This document shows, piece by piece, positions 50,590-62,499 of a stretch of DNA of 64,000 nucleotides. Under the pieces are notes generated by a model. That model was not told the origin of the DNA. It saw nothing but the letters and a program-made list of their open reading frames with translations, and searched no databases. The stretch comes from Epiperipatus broadwayi (taxonomy: Eukaryota; Onychophora; Udeonychophora; Euonychophora; Peripatidae). The stretch spans positions 540,812 to 604,811 of the forward strand of contig JAQFVV010006449.1 of NCBI GenBank assembly GCA_028023455.1, in the 5' to 3' direction. Both the position numbers and the translations under genes were made by a program. Every line of letters starts with the position of its first letter. Positions within the stretch are counted from its first letter, which is position 1.

Positions 50590-50739
50590 CAGTTATGATA
50601 GTTTACGTATTGTATCCTATATTATAACACAACAAATGTACAGTCACTTTTTCTTTTAAAATATATATGTTCTACAATAATATCAACAAATTAAAAATCC
50701 TTCCCCTTTTCAAAAACTATTTTCTTATATCAATAATGA

Positions 50740-50741
<2 letters not shown>
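50590..50741 (-). repeat. TA-adjacent repeat module, copy 2
   Basis: Reverse complement of 59663-59820. Shared phrases are GTACAGTCACTTTTTCTTTT, TTCTACAATAATATCAA and TTTTCTTATATCAATA. It lies directly beside the TA tract at 50742. Confidence 0.8.

Positions 50742-50809
<68 letters not shown>
50742..50809. repeat. (TA)n microsatellite
   Basis: About 68 bp of TA immediately before the 5' end of LINE copy D. Confidence 0.97.
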
Positions 50810-50812
<3 letters not shown>

Positions 50813-53800
50813 TGCAGAAAGGAGTTTGCTATTAACTGAAAGGAGACCCTTTGATTTCTCTTGGAGGCCTTAAAGGAACCGAGCAGGGCAAATTCCTAAT
50901 GTCCACTCCATACGTTCTTGTTATTGCAGCTCTTATTACTATGTGATTATTCATATAGTATACGAACATGGATGGGCTGCTCACCAACATGCATTAGCCA
51001 GCATGGTGAGTTTATTGGCTTTTTACCTCTGAGTTTAAGATCAAGAAACACCATGGTCTTTCTTCTCAGTGCCTGATAATGCAGAATGAATGTTTGTGTA
51101 AATGACAAATATTTTTCCAATACATATATAGAATTATGACAGACAAAAATAAAGCATGGCCCTTATTCCCAGGATGCTGTAAAGTCACCAACCAAGGCAG
51201 CTGTTGGTGGCCGAAGGTGGAGGGTGCTAAGAATCCCCTGATTGTGGACCCAGGCTGCCATTTGATGATGACTTTTTATTTAGGTACTTACAACTGCAGA
51301 TCACTTTCAAGTGAAGGAAGATTGCAAGAATTAGAAGAAGAATTGTCTTATATTAAATGGGACATTATTGGACTTTGTGAAGTTAGAAGAGAAGGTGAAG
51401 AAACAATTGATTTAAAAAGTGGACACATACTCTATTATAAAGGCACACATATTGGAAATACAAGTGGAGTAGGATTCATTATAAATAAAAAGTGGAAGAA
51501 CAATATTGTGGAGATTGATGGTGTATCGGAGAGAGTTGCAAGATTAGTTATGCAACTTACTAGCAGATACCAAATGCAGATAATTCAGGTTTATGCCCCA
51601 ACAAGTTCTCATAGTGATGAAGTAGTAGAAGATTTTTATATGGATGCACAAAAGGCTTTTGATCAGAGTAAACAACATTTTAAAATTGTTATGGGAGACT
51701 TTAATTCTAGAATTGGTAGACAAATGAAAGATGAAATTGCTGTAGGTAATTTTGGTTATGGTAATAGAAATGAGAGAGGACATAGACTTGTGGAGTTTGC
51801 AGAAAAAGAAAAACTTTATATTATGAATTCATTTTTTGAAAAAAATGTTAAAAGGAAATGGACATAAAAGCATCCAAATGAAGGTACAGCAGAATTGGAT
51901 TATATTTTGACTAACAGAAAATACATATTTCAAGATTGTAATGTTCTTAATAAATTTAACACAGAAAGTGATCATCGATTAGTAAGGTGTAAGTTACGTG
52001 TTAATGTAAAACTAGAGAGACAAAAATTATTGAGAAAAACAATATTTACAGTTGATATTTTTAATCTTCAGAAACATTCCAATGAATTTAAATTAGAACT
52101 TACAAATAGGTTTCAAGTGTTAGAAGATTTTGAACATGATTCAGATTTGAATGAAATTAATATGAAAATAACTGATACACTTTTAAAAACTGCAACAAAG
52201 ATAGCTGGTAGAAAAAAGCAGCAATTGAATAATAAAATTTCTACTGAGACTAGAGAATTTATGAAGAAAAGAAGAAATATGAAGATATACAAAAATGATG
52301 TATTAAAAAGAATTGAATATCTCGAATTTTGTAAAATGGTACGGAAAAGAGTTGAAAATGATATAAGAAAGTATAACTGGGAAATAGCAAGGAAAGCTGT
52401 AGAAGAAAATAAAAGTCTCAAGAATGTTAAACAACATTTTGGTATTGGTAGGAAATTTATATCTGCAATAAGGAAAAAAGATGGAATTATTACTAAAAAG
52501 AGAGATGGCATCATGAAATTGGTAGAAGATTTTTATCAAGAATTATATAGTAATAAAGAACAAGTACCTCCTATATCTATTACATCTTCCGAATTGCCCA
52601 GAATTTTAAATGAAGAAGTGAGACATGCAATTAAATGTATGAAGAAAGGAAAGGCTCCAGGAAATGATGGAATTATAATTGATATATTAAAGGAAGGAGG
52701 TGAAGAAATAGAAACAATTTTAGCAAAGTTATATACCAAATGTCTAAATGATAAAGATGTACCAGAAGATTGGAAGAATGCAGTAATAATATTAATATTT
52801 AAAAAAGGTGATAAAGAAGATATTAGAAATTACAGACCTATCAGCCTTTTATCAGTTTTATATAAAATTTTTACCAAGATAATTACAACTCGTCTACAGA
52901 GAACTTTGGATTTCCACCAACCAAGAGAACAAGCTGGATTTAAAAGTGCTTTTAGTACAATAGAACATATCCAGGTATTGAGAGACATCATAGAAAGGAC
53001 AAATGAATATGAGTTGTCATTATGTTTTGGATTTGTAGATTATGAAAAGGCATTCGATTCTATACACATTTCTTCAATGATTAAAGCATTGGATCATCAA
53101 GGTATAGATCCAGGATATTGTCATATTTTAAAGAATATTTATAAAAATGCAACAGCAACAATTAGATTACATAATGATACTGGAAAAATCAACATTGAGA
53201 AAGGTGTAAGGCAAGGTGACTCCATATCTCCAAAACTTTTTACAGCAGTGCTGCAAGAAGTATTTTGTGGATTAAAATGGGAAACTAAAGGAATGAAAGT
53301 AAATGGAGAGTATTTAAGTCATTTAGAGCGCTCAGATGATCTAGTTGTTTTTGCAAATAATGCTTCAGAGCTGCAGGAAATGTTGCAGGAGTTAGCAGAT
53401 GAAAGTAGAAAAGTAGGACTAAAGATAAATGTTAAAAAGACTAAAGTAATGTTTAATCGATTTGCTCAAAATATGAAAATAAAGATTGATTATGAAGAAT
53501 TAGAAGAAGTTAACAGTTACAAATACATTGGTCAGATTATTAATACAGATGGAAACATAATGGAGGAAATTAATCATAGAATTAAACTTGGTTGGAGTGC
53601 TTTTGGTAGAAATAACTTGATACTAAAAGGAAATATGCCTATGTGTTTGAACAGGAAGGTTTTTAACAAATGTGTTTTACCAGTTCTTACTTATGGATCT
53701 GAGACTTGGACACTTAATAGAAGAGCAATACAGAGACTTCAGACCACTCAAAGGAGTATGGAGAGGTGTATGTTGGGAGTAACAAGAAGAGATCGAAAAC

Positions 53801-54102
53801 GCAATGTATGGGTAAGAGAACAAACAGGTGTTACTGACCTTATTGAAAAAATTAAAAGATTGAAATGGAGTTGGGCTGGACATATTGCTAGAAGAAATGA
53901 TAATAGATGGACAATTGAAATTTTAAACTGGATTCCAAGAGATTGTAAAAGACCCAGAAAGAGACCACATGTGAGATGGATGGATGAAATAAGAAAGTGT
54001 GCAGGGGTGATGTGGAGAAGAGAAGCTAAAGATCGGAGAAGATGGATTAAACTTGGAGAGACCTTCATCCTGCAGTGGATTGATAATGGTTGTTAATGAT
54101 GT

Positions 54103-54106
<4 letters not shown>
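50810..54106 (+). mobile_element. RTE-type LINE, copy D (near full length)
   Basis: The most complete of four copies. It has a leader of about 325 bp (50810-51135), one EN-RT reading frame (51136-54096) and a very short 3' end running into TA repeats. The leader shares a block (about 50890-51110) with the 5' end of copy A, so the transcript start lies at or left of this block. Apart from one in-frame stop the frame is open for 986 codons, so this copy is young relative to copies A-C. RTE elements move by nicking target DNA and reverse-transcribing their own RNA on the exposed end. Confidence 0.92.
51136..54096 (+). pseudogene. LINE endonuclease-reverse transcriptase ORF with one in-frame stop
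   Basis: The frame codes for an AP-like endonuclease (residues about 45-270: LGTYNCRSLSSEGRL, GLCEVRREGEE, VYAPTSS, VMGDFNSRIG, TESDHRLVRC), then a linker, RT (about 430-670: RNYRPISLLSVLYK, GFVDYEKAFDS, GVRQGDSISPKLF, ERSDDLVVFA) and a basic C-terminal region (TYGSETWTLNRRA, WSWAGHIARR, RWMDEI, DRRRWIKLGE). TAA at 51865-51867 interrupts the endonuclease part; copy A has Trp (TGG) there. The remaining 733 codons after 51895 are in the same frame. At the catalytic site the residues before DD are RS instead of the usual FA, so activity is doubtful even without the stop. Confidence 0.93.
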
Positions 54107-54147
<41 letters not shown>

Positions 54148-54153
54148 TAATGA

Positions 54154-54188
<35 letters not shown>
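54107..54188. repeat. two (TA)n tracts
   Basis: Tracts at about 54107-54144 and 54156-54188, with a TTTTTAATGATG interruption, join LINE copy D to a Penelope 3' end. Confidence 0.95.
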
Positions 54189-54191
<3 letters not shown>

Positions 54192-54773
54192 CAAAACTCC
54201 AACATTTCAACTGTTTTTTATCTTCATACAGTCATTTTCAAGCACCTGCAAACAACAATATGAAATACATATTTATAAATAAACTTCAATTACATAAATA
54301 ACTTTATCTTACATTAACATAAACAGTAACAAAGATATTAAACATACATAATAATATTTTTCTTAAATCTCTCTCCCACTGGTATTTTTTATTACTCTTT
54401 CCCTACATTATTTAATTACAAATCTGTTCTTAAAATCATCCAAGAAACTTTTTATACAAATTTAAAAAACCCTAATTTCAAATAACCTCCTTCTTTTTTA
54501 AAATCTTATCTAAAACCCATCTCAAAACTACATTCCTAAACTATAGCTTTAAATTAATATAAAACAAATACAAACATATTTTTATACAAAAAAAAAATTT
54601 AACAATTTACCTAAATTTATTTCATCATTCATTTTAATTATACATTATTTTAGATTCCTTATCTACTCCATTAATTCTATTTAAAACAGGATTATGTTTT
54701 TTATGTAAACAAATTCATTTAACATCCTTTCCCTGCAATTTTTAATCCTTTACAACATTTTAATATTCAATTC
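54189..54773 (-). mobile_element. Penelope-like 3' end, copy 2 (left part of a split copy)
   Basis: The reverse complement matches 57180-57700 and, for its coding end (54773-54720), 62340-62395 (AATATTAAAATGTTG, TTGCAGGGAAAGGATG). It is continuous with 56606-56985 once the inserted TIR element is removed. Confidence 0.8.
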
Positions 54774-55051
54774 GGTATTTGAGTATTAACTAAGCTATGA
54801 TGTACTACACAACCCACTGGTAGATAGCATAGACGATGAACCAAAGCAATGGCATGGTAACTGAAACATTGGCATGACTAATCGATAGGAGTGGTAAAGT
54901 TGGCTTCATGGTCACCTTCAAGAATTTGGAGTACTGCGGTGAATTCTGGGTAAATATCTGTCTTTTACCTGCTTGCGTTGACCAAGTGATATCTTTTTTT
55001 TACTGTGTCTGATCATATTTGATTACTTATTTTATATTTTGATTTATTGCT

Positions 55052-55175
55052 GATTTTATTACTAATTTTATCAAATTTTATTACTAATTTTATCAAATTT
55101 TATTACTAATTTATCAAATTGTATTCCTAATTTATCAAATTTTATTACTAATTTATCTAATTGTATTACTAATTA
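55052..55175. repeat. tandem repeat, ~22 bp unit
   Basis: About five units of the type TATTACTAATTTTATCAAATT lie inside the TIR element. Confidence 0.88.
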
Positions 55176-55374
55176 TCATTTATGACTAAATAACCAAAAT
55201 GTCTAACCAAAAAAAGGAAAATAAAGCCATATTAAGTTAAATAAATGAAGCAATTTCAGTATTGCATTATCTCATAAAAGCAATTATTTGTAGTTAATAA
55301 TTGAGAACAATCTGCTTTTTAAAAAAAAATGTAAATAATTAGTTAAATACCATTAAAAATTATAAAGATTAGTT

Positions 55375-55890
55375 ATAAAACTTATTTTTGATAATATTTT
55401 ACTGTAATAAAATATTATTTATTAGTCCATTTATTATCGGAGTAAATTATTACTGCTGTTCTGAAATTAAATGTATCATTTTTGGTACTGAAAATTTGCA
55501 GGGGGGTCTTCTCTGATGATTTTTCCCTGCCAAAAGGCACTGCCAATACATACTTTAGTCTGACAAAAAATTATAATGATTAGTTCATTTCTTTGTTTCA
55601 GGGTCAAATGATTTACTTAAAAATCATTAAAAATTACAATGATTATATATAATATTCATTTTTGATAAACTTTTTATCGTAGTAAGTTATTAGTTATTAT
55701 TTCACAATGGCCAACATGTTGGATGTTTGACATGTCATCGTTTTTGGTATTAACTATGTTATGCCGATTATAATATTTATTTTTGATAATATTTTACTGT
55801 AATAAATTATGACTAATTATTGCATTTCTTATCAGAGTAAATTATTACTGCTGTTCTGAAAATAAACGTGTCTCATTTTTGGACTGAAAA
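55375..55890. repeat. direct repeat pair inside the TIR element
   Basis: The block 55380-55497 (GATAATATTTTACTGTAATA, then GAGTAAATTATTACTGCTGT) recurs at about 55780-55890. A second type of unit (AATGATTAGTTAAATATC... CGTAGTAAATTATTAGTTATTAT) recurs three to four times between 55605 and 56350. Confidence 0.75.
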
Positions 55891-56605
55891 TTTAGTCTGA
55901 CAAAAAATTCTAATGATTAGTTAATTTTTTTTTTGTTTCAGGTTTGAATGATTAGTTAAATATCCCTACAAAAAATTGTAATGATTATTTATAATATTCA
56001 TTTTTCAATAATTTTTTTTATCGTTTTCGTTAAAAATTGTTTTGATTATTTATAATCATTTTTGATACTAATTTTTTATCGTAGTAAATTATTGGTTATT
56101 ATTTTGCAATGGCTTCTAGTCTGAAAATATATATGATTAGTTAATTTTTTTTTGCTTTCAGTGCCAAATGATTAGTTAAATATCATTAAAAATTGGGTAA
56201 TGATTATATATAATATTCATTTTTGAATTTTTTTTTTTTTATCATTTTCAGGGCCAAACAATTAGTTAAATATTGTTAAAAATTATAATGAATCTTTATA
56301 ATATTCATTTTTTGATAATTTTTTTCCCGTAGTAAATTATTAGTTATTATTTTTTTCACAATGACCAAACATGGTGACGTTCGATGTCTCCTTCTTTGCT
56401 ATTAACTATGTTATGATGTACAACCCTGAAGGCATACTATTCTAATCTTGCGATCTTCAAGGTGACTTCTCCACATGATCTGCAGGCGAACTTTATTGAT
56501 TATGTTTGTCCGCAAATCACTAGGAGACGTTATGTTAAAGATCATAAGATTAGAATAGTATGCCTTTTGTGTAGTACATCATAGATTAGTTAATACTCAA
56601 CTACC

Positions 56606-56989
56606 TTAAATTCCTTATGACCTAAAACTTTACAATTATGTAAATATTTGAATTTTTGTCATATAAATGTTGTGTAAGTCTAGTTTTTAATGTATTCTTT
56701 GTTGTACCAATATATGAAATCTTTTTTCTCTCCCTCTTACAATTTAAACATTCAATTAAATAAATTCCATTCAATTTGTCAATTCCTATATTTTTTGTAT
56801 CATTAATTACATTTCCTAAATTCAATTTCTTTTTATATACTGGTTTAATAATTAACCTACTTTCCCCTTTGTATTTATTATTTATACTTTCTATAATCTT
56901 TTTAATCTTCATAAAAGTATCTCTATAAACATTATTACTATTATTATATTAAAATTATTTACATCTTTCCCAAAAAAATATACAAAAAT
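56606..56989 (-). mobile_element. Penelope-like GIY-YIG region, copy 2 (right part of the split copy)
   Basis: On minus, an open stretch at 56912-56622 encodes KLNGIYLIECLNCKRERKK, then ISYIGTTKNTLKTRL and QHLYDKN, the GIY-YIG nuclease at the end of Penelope-like proteins. It matches 62050-62348. It continues into 54773-54189 after the TIR element. Its upstream end near 56989 abuts the oppositely oriented copy. Confidence 0.85.
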
Positions 56990-57700
56990 ATTTCAAAAAA
57001 TATAAAAATTGACAAAATGAATGGAATTTATTTAATTGAATGTTTAAATTGTAAAAGGCATATATTGGTACAACAAAGAAAACATTAAAAACTAGACTTA
57101 GACAAAAAATTCAAATATTTACATACATTGTAAAGTTTTAGATCATAAGGAATTCAATATTAAAATGTTGGAATTAGTTAAAAAATTACAGGGAAAGGAT
57201 GGTAAAAGAATTTTTTGCATAAAAAAGGAATCTAAAATGATGTATAATTAAAATGAATAGGTTTAGGTAAATTGTTAAAAGGTTTTTTTTTTGTATAAAA
57301 AGATGTTTGTATTTGTTTTATATTCATTTAAATCTATAGTTTAGGAATGTTGTTTTGAGATGGGTTTTAGATAAAATTTTAAAAAAGGGGGAGGTTATTT
57401 GAAATTAGGGCTGGTTTTTAAATTTGTATAAAAAGTTACTTGGATGATTTTAAGAACAGATTTGTAATCAAATAATGTAAAAGAAATAGTAATAAAAAAT
57501 AGCAGTGGGATAGAGATGTAAGTATAATATAATTATGTATGTTAAATATGTTTGTTACTGTTTATGTTAATGTAAGATGAAGGTATTTATGTAACTGAAG
57601 TTTATTTATAAATATGTATTTCATATTGTTGATCACAGATCCTTGAAAATGACTGTATGTAGATAAAAAACAGTTTGGATCATTGGAGTTTTGTATTATA
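56990..57700 (+). mobile_element. Penelope-like 3' end, copy 3 (head to head with copy 2)
   Basis: A plus-strand fragment begins at the same part of the gene as the minus copy (AATTGACAAAATGAATGG near 57008) and keeps GIY and pieces of the nuclease with small deletions. It then shows the 3' untranslated end to the TA tract at about 57695. It forms a head-to-head inverted pair with 56606-56989. Confidence 0.83.
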
Positions 57701-59585
57701 TATATATTATAATGGTCTGGAAGAATGATGCCTTACCGTATCTGCCGTAAAGAGCACCACGAGGCTATTTGAACCTGGAAAATTTATATAGTAGGCAGAT
57801 ACATAAGTTAAGGTCCAAATTTTAAATATATATTTTATTACAACCATCATCCCCAGTGACTAGCTCGTGGAGTAGCAGACATAATTTTTAATATTAAAAA
57901 AAATAAAAAAAGCCACTACCAGTAATAACACACACAAACATTTATTAAACATATATAAAATTTAAATTTCTTTTAATCTAACTTTATTTTACATTTTAAT
58001 TTACAATTTAACTTTTTATTTTAGAAGTTTTCACAGTTGAATTTATTAATATTTTATTAGTGTGTCAAGTATGGATAGACTAGATAGAATGTACTTGAAA
58101 AGAAATTATTCTATCCCTTATTTAACCTTAGGCCAAAGGTTTACAGTCAAACCAATGTCAATCTGTCCGTTATATTGATGTATTCAATGCAGGATGAATA
58201 CAACAGCACAATACCATACTGTCAGGAATGCACATCTGAACAGCATGGTTATAGAGAAGTTGTTTCTCGTCCAGTACAGGAATGTTACATCTGTCTGGCA
58301 AGAAGAACAATAAAAAAGAAAACTCCATAGGAAGGGATTGTTGTCCTTTTTGCCATCTTACTATTCCATTTCAAAAGCAAAGAGGGTGATCCACGGATCA
58401 AGAATACTGTCTGTCTCCCATCATCAATAAGAAATAGGCTTATTTTGCCCAAGTGCGGCATATAATGTGATCCTTCACATAGCGGATATTCATGCTACAT
58501 TTACTACGTACACCAATACATCCAATCCATTGACCCAATTTAATTGTGAAACAAATAACCTAAGATTTACCCTCCCTTAAACTAACATAACTTTACAAAT
58601 CTATGCAACCATTCATGCCAGACTTAAATTTAACATGATTTAATTAAAAGTTTAGCTTAACAGAAAAAAAATCATAAAACACTTAAAATAACAGAAAAAA
58701 TAAATTAATGGAAATGATTTTAAAAAAATACATTCAATAAAAATAATTATTAATAACTGATTTAGTTTGGTCAGATAGGAATTTCTATTAAAATACTGGA
58801 AAGTTTTAGAATTAAAGTTTGTTAGAGTTCTTTCTGTTTTTAAAGTCTGTATTTTCTAGTTTCTTGTAATTTGTAAGGTGTTAATTCCCACAACATCCTC
58901 GTGAGATCATTATGCAGTTAGCCATTGGTCCTTTATTGTAGCTGGTATTCTGTTGCCAGGCCCTGATGTCCTGTGGTCTGCAATATGACAAAATGATGAT
59001 TCTTTTTGAGAACAACAGAAGGGATTGAAAGTGCATCTTTCAATCCCTTCACCTGCAACTCTCCCTGCTTTAACAAATATAACACACCTAATAATACTTT
59101 ATTTCCATTTTTTCTCTTTTTATATTAAATTTTCAGATTAACTCAACATTACATCATCATGATGATGATCCTTTCACTGAGGTCCATTTCCTGAGAAATT
59201 TCTTTTATTGGCTATTTGTTACTATTATTTTTTCTCTCCTATCTGACCTTTACTTATAAATTTTGAGATGCCTATGGGCTAGTATACTTTAACTAATTAA
59301 AAATAATCATTTCTATTTTACACAAAGCATTAATTAAATTATATACATTTTTAAAGGTATATTTTTATCTTTAAATCTTTTAAGTTTTTTTTTTCTGAAA
59401 ATGTAGTTTTAAAATACTTTTTTTTTCTTTGATAAAGTTTTCTTTTAATAATTTTTCATCTGTGTGATTTTATATACATAAAGTTTAGATGACTTTTAAT
59501 TTTCAATTTTTAAAAACAAATTTTTATTTGTGAACTTTTTATTTGTAATTTTATTTATTAGAATGTAACAGCATGTGTGCTCATT

Positions 59586-59588
<3 letters not shown>
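57701..59588. other. no gene recognised
   Basis: The blocks 57715-57835 and 58180-58560 have higher GC and may be unidentified repeats; no domain could be read. A perfect 14 bp hairpin is listed separately. Confidence 0.4.
59018..59050. repeat. 14 bp perfect hairpin
   Basis: GAAGGGATTGAAAG, a 5-base loop TGCAT, and the exact complement. Confidence 0.9.

Positions 59589-59662
<74 letters not shown>
59589..59662. repeat. (TA)n microsatellite
   Basis: About 74 bp of TA preceding the repeat module and the Penelope element. Confidence 0.97.
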
Positions 59663-59667
<5 letters not shown>

Positions 59668-59820
59668 ATGTGTGAGTGTTAAGTATTGATATAAGAAAAT
59701 AAAGTTTTTGAAAAAAAAAAGGAGAATGTTTTTTTTTTAATTTGCTGATATTATTGTAGAACATACATATTTTAAAAGAAAAAGTGACTGTACATTTGCT
59801 GTGTTATAATATATGATAAA
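59663..59820 (+). repeat. TA-adjacent repeat module, copy 3
   Basis: Matches 50590-50741 (inverted) and 33700-33800. It contains AATAAAGTTTTTGAAAAAAA, which looks like a polyadenylation signal plus tail, then sequence shared with the 50.6 kb copy. It lies upstream of the Penelope coding region and could be its leader or the end of another element. Confidence 0.75.
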
Positions 59821-59862
59821 TATTAGTAAACTTGTATTTGGATGATATTTTAGAAGAGGATA

Positions 59863-62477
59863 TTGGTTGTGAAAAAATACATATGGATAAGAACTTTGAA
59901 CATAAAAAAAGAAATAGAAAAAAGATATATGGTGTTATTACAATTGGACGCACTATTTGTAAATTTGTTTATTATTGTTATATTGTGTATGATATAATAG
60001 TTATATTTTAAGGTGGATATCTGAAAATGAATATGAAAAGTTTTTTAAATAGTTTATATATGGATTTAAAAATAAGTTTATTATAAATATTTGTATTAAA
60101 GTAATAAATGAAAGGATTAAATGCAAATTAAAAGTAGTTAAAAACAATTGGATATTAAATTTATGAAGGATTGTTGTTATTCTAAAATAATTTTAAAATT
60201 TATTAAATTTAAAGTGTTTAGAAATATTTTTGGAGAAAAATATATGAATATATTGCAAAAAAAAGTTGATTAAGAAATATATTAGGATTTTATATAAAGA
60301 GAAAGATATTTTATTAAATAAGGTTAAAGAGATATATGAAAAATCAAAAACATTAATAAATTTGAAAGAAGAATATATTTTAAGATATTGTTATTTGAAT
60401 AAAATGAGATATTATAAGAATATAATAAGAGTTAGACATAATAAAAAATTAATAAAATTAATTTGATGTATTTAGGTGTGGGAATAATCAAAAAAGATTA
60501 TATTAATAATAAGTACAATGGATGTGATAATAATAAAAATAATCTTATAATTAATTTAACTGGAATGAAATTTGATATAAAGGAGAAAGAGATTTTGGAG
60601 AAATATTTAAAGTATATTCCTATAATAAATAGTAATGTTAATAAAGATATTTTTGAAATTGAAGCAAAAAATAAATTATTAATTGATAAAATTAGGGAAA
60701 TTAATAATAATAGTTTAATTATGTATAATGGTTATAAGAATGGTAAAAAATGATATGATGTTGAGAGAGTTTCAATACAGAATGGAAGAGTTGGAATATA
60801 ATATGATAAATAATTTGGAGTGTAAATATGAAAAATGAATATGAAAGGAGAATTATTAGTCAAATTAAAAGTAAATAATTTTGAGAGGAGATAAAACATC
60901 TAGTATGATAATTATGATGAAGGAAGAATATGATAAAAAAATGAAAAAAAATATTGGATGAGGACTATTTTGAAAGAATTAGAAAGAATGATGGTATAGA
61001 AAAAAATAAAATGATTAATAGTATGTATAAGTATATATGGGATATCTAAGATACATAAATTACGAATACCATTAAGACCTATTATTAGTAATGTGGATAT
61101 GTATTACGAAAATTTCCCTAAATGGTTAGATAACAAAATTTTTAAAAATATGTTGAAATGAAAAAAAAAGAAAATAATGTAAGTAATTCATATGATTTTG
61201 TAAAGACTTTAAATGTTTTTTAGAGGGAAATAAGTATAAAAATGTGTTTTTATTAAATTTGATATATATAATATGTACACGAATACTGTAACACATAAAG
61301 CATTTGATATAATATTGAATAGATATATTAAAGATAATAATAAGAGTTTAAAAATGGAATGTAATCAATTGTATGATATGTTAAATATTTGTTGTAAAGA
61401 TGTAGTATTTAAATATAATGAGGTATATTATAAACATTGTAAAGGAATGAGTATGAGGAATGGTATGAGTGGATTGTTAGCTGCTATTTTTATGGAGGAT
61501 TATGAAGATCAATATTTTTGTATTACAAAATATAAAACTTTTTTGGGGTGAGGTATGTTGACGATTATTTTTTAGTGTTCAATGGCAACTATAGAAAATC
61601 TGAAAGTTTTATAAGGTATGTTAATTCAATTGATGATGACATTAGGTTTACTATGGAAAAAAATATAATGTAATTACTTATATGGATGTTATAATAAAAA
61701 AAAGTGATTAGGAATTGTAAGGTTGCTGTTGAAACAAGTGTATTCATCAAAGAAACTTTTTATGGTTTGTTAAGTAGTTGGGATTCAGATATTGAATATG
61801 AACATAAAATTAATATTATTAATAATAGGATAAATAGAGCAATTAATTTATGTTCTGAAGAAAAATTATTTACAAAAGAAATTTGTAATATAAAAGAGGA
61901 AGGTATCAAAAATAATTATCCAGTTAAAGTTATTGATAAATTATGTAATAAAAATATTAAAAGAATAATAAAGAAAAGAAACAATGGGAAAGATGTAAAT
62001 AATTTTATATATAATAGTTATAATGTCTCTAGAGAAAGTTTTATGAAGATTGAAAAGATTATAAAAAGTATAAATAATAAATGCAAGAGGGAAAGTAGGC
62101 CAATTATTAAATCAGTATGTAAAAAGAAATTGAATTCAGGAAATTTAATTAATGATAAAAAAAATATAGAAATTGACAAAATGAATGGAATTTATTTAAT
62201 TGAACGTTTAAATTGTAAAAGGGAGGGGGGAAAGATTTCATATATTGGTACAACAAAGAATACATTAAAAACTAGACTTAGACAACATTTATATGACAAA
62301 AATTCAAATATTTACATACATTGTAAAGTTTTAGGTCATAAGGAATTTAATATTAAAATGTTGGAAATGGTAAAAAATTGCAGGGAAAGGATGGTAAAAC
62401 TTTTTTTATATAAAAAATATAATTCTACTTTAAAATATTTGAAAACTAGGCACTCTTCACAAACCTGGGAGTTTTAA
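59863..62477 (+). pseudogene. Penelope-like element, long copy (RT plus GIY-YIG)
   Basis: Penelope-like elements encode an RT related to telomerase fused to a C-terminal GIY-YIG nuclease. Here the N-terminal part is scattered over 60266-60466 and 60463-60753. The RT follows with ISKIHKLRIPLRPIISNVD near 61036-61092, a motif characteristic of the class, then IYNMYTNTVTHKAFD (from about 61262), and YVDD at 61554-61565 in a frame shifted from the preceding ORF (61273-61551). The last ORF, 61704-62477 (257 aa), carries GIY at 62187-62195, YIG at 62241-62249, KTRLRQHLYDKN and HKEFNIKMLE. Several stops and frameshifts disable it, although catalytic motifs survive. Codon use is extremely AT-biased. 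Confidence 0.86.
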
Positions 62478-62499
62478 TTGTAAGTATAGGTGATTTGAA

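Larger units (their letters stand above)
54774..56605. mobile_element. 1832 bp non-autonomous TIR element (hAT-like by 8 bp duplication)
   Basis: The ends are inverted repeats of 39 bp (54774-54812 and 56567-56605), starting GGTA(T/G)TTGAGTATTAACTAA and matching except for two bases. They are flanked by TTCAATTC (54766-54773) and TTAAATTC (56606-56613), an 8 bp duplication with one mismatch. The intact Penelope copy has one such site (complement at 62341-62348), which proves insertion. An 8 bp duplication suggests hAT-type transposition, but the ends lack the usual CAG start, so the superfamily is uncertain. The inside has no transposase. It holds ~22 bp tandem units, ~210 bp and ~400 bp spaced repeats, and a second inverted pair (GGCATACTATTCTAATCTT at 56431-56449 with complement at 56546-56564). 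Confidence 0.82.

Noticed and set aside
51544-54068. Several minus-strand ORFs under LINE copy D (and plus-strand ones over copies A and B, e.g. 536-1156, 42962-43588)
   Set aside because: They are antisense shadows of the LINE reading frame, recurring wherever the LINE recurs.
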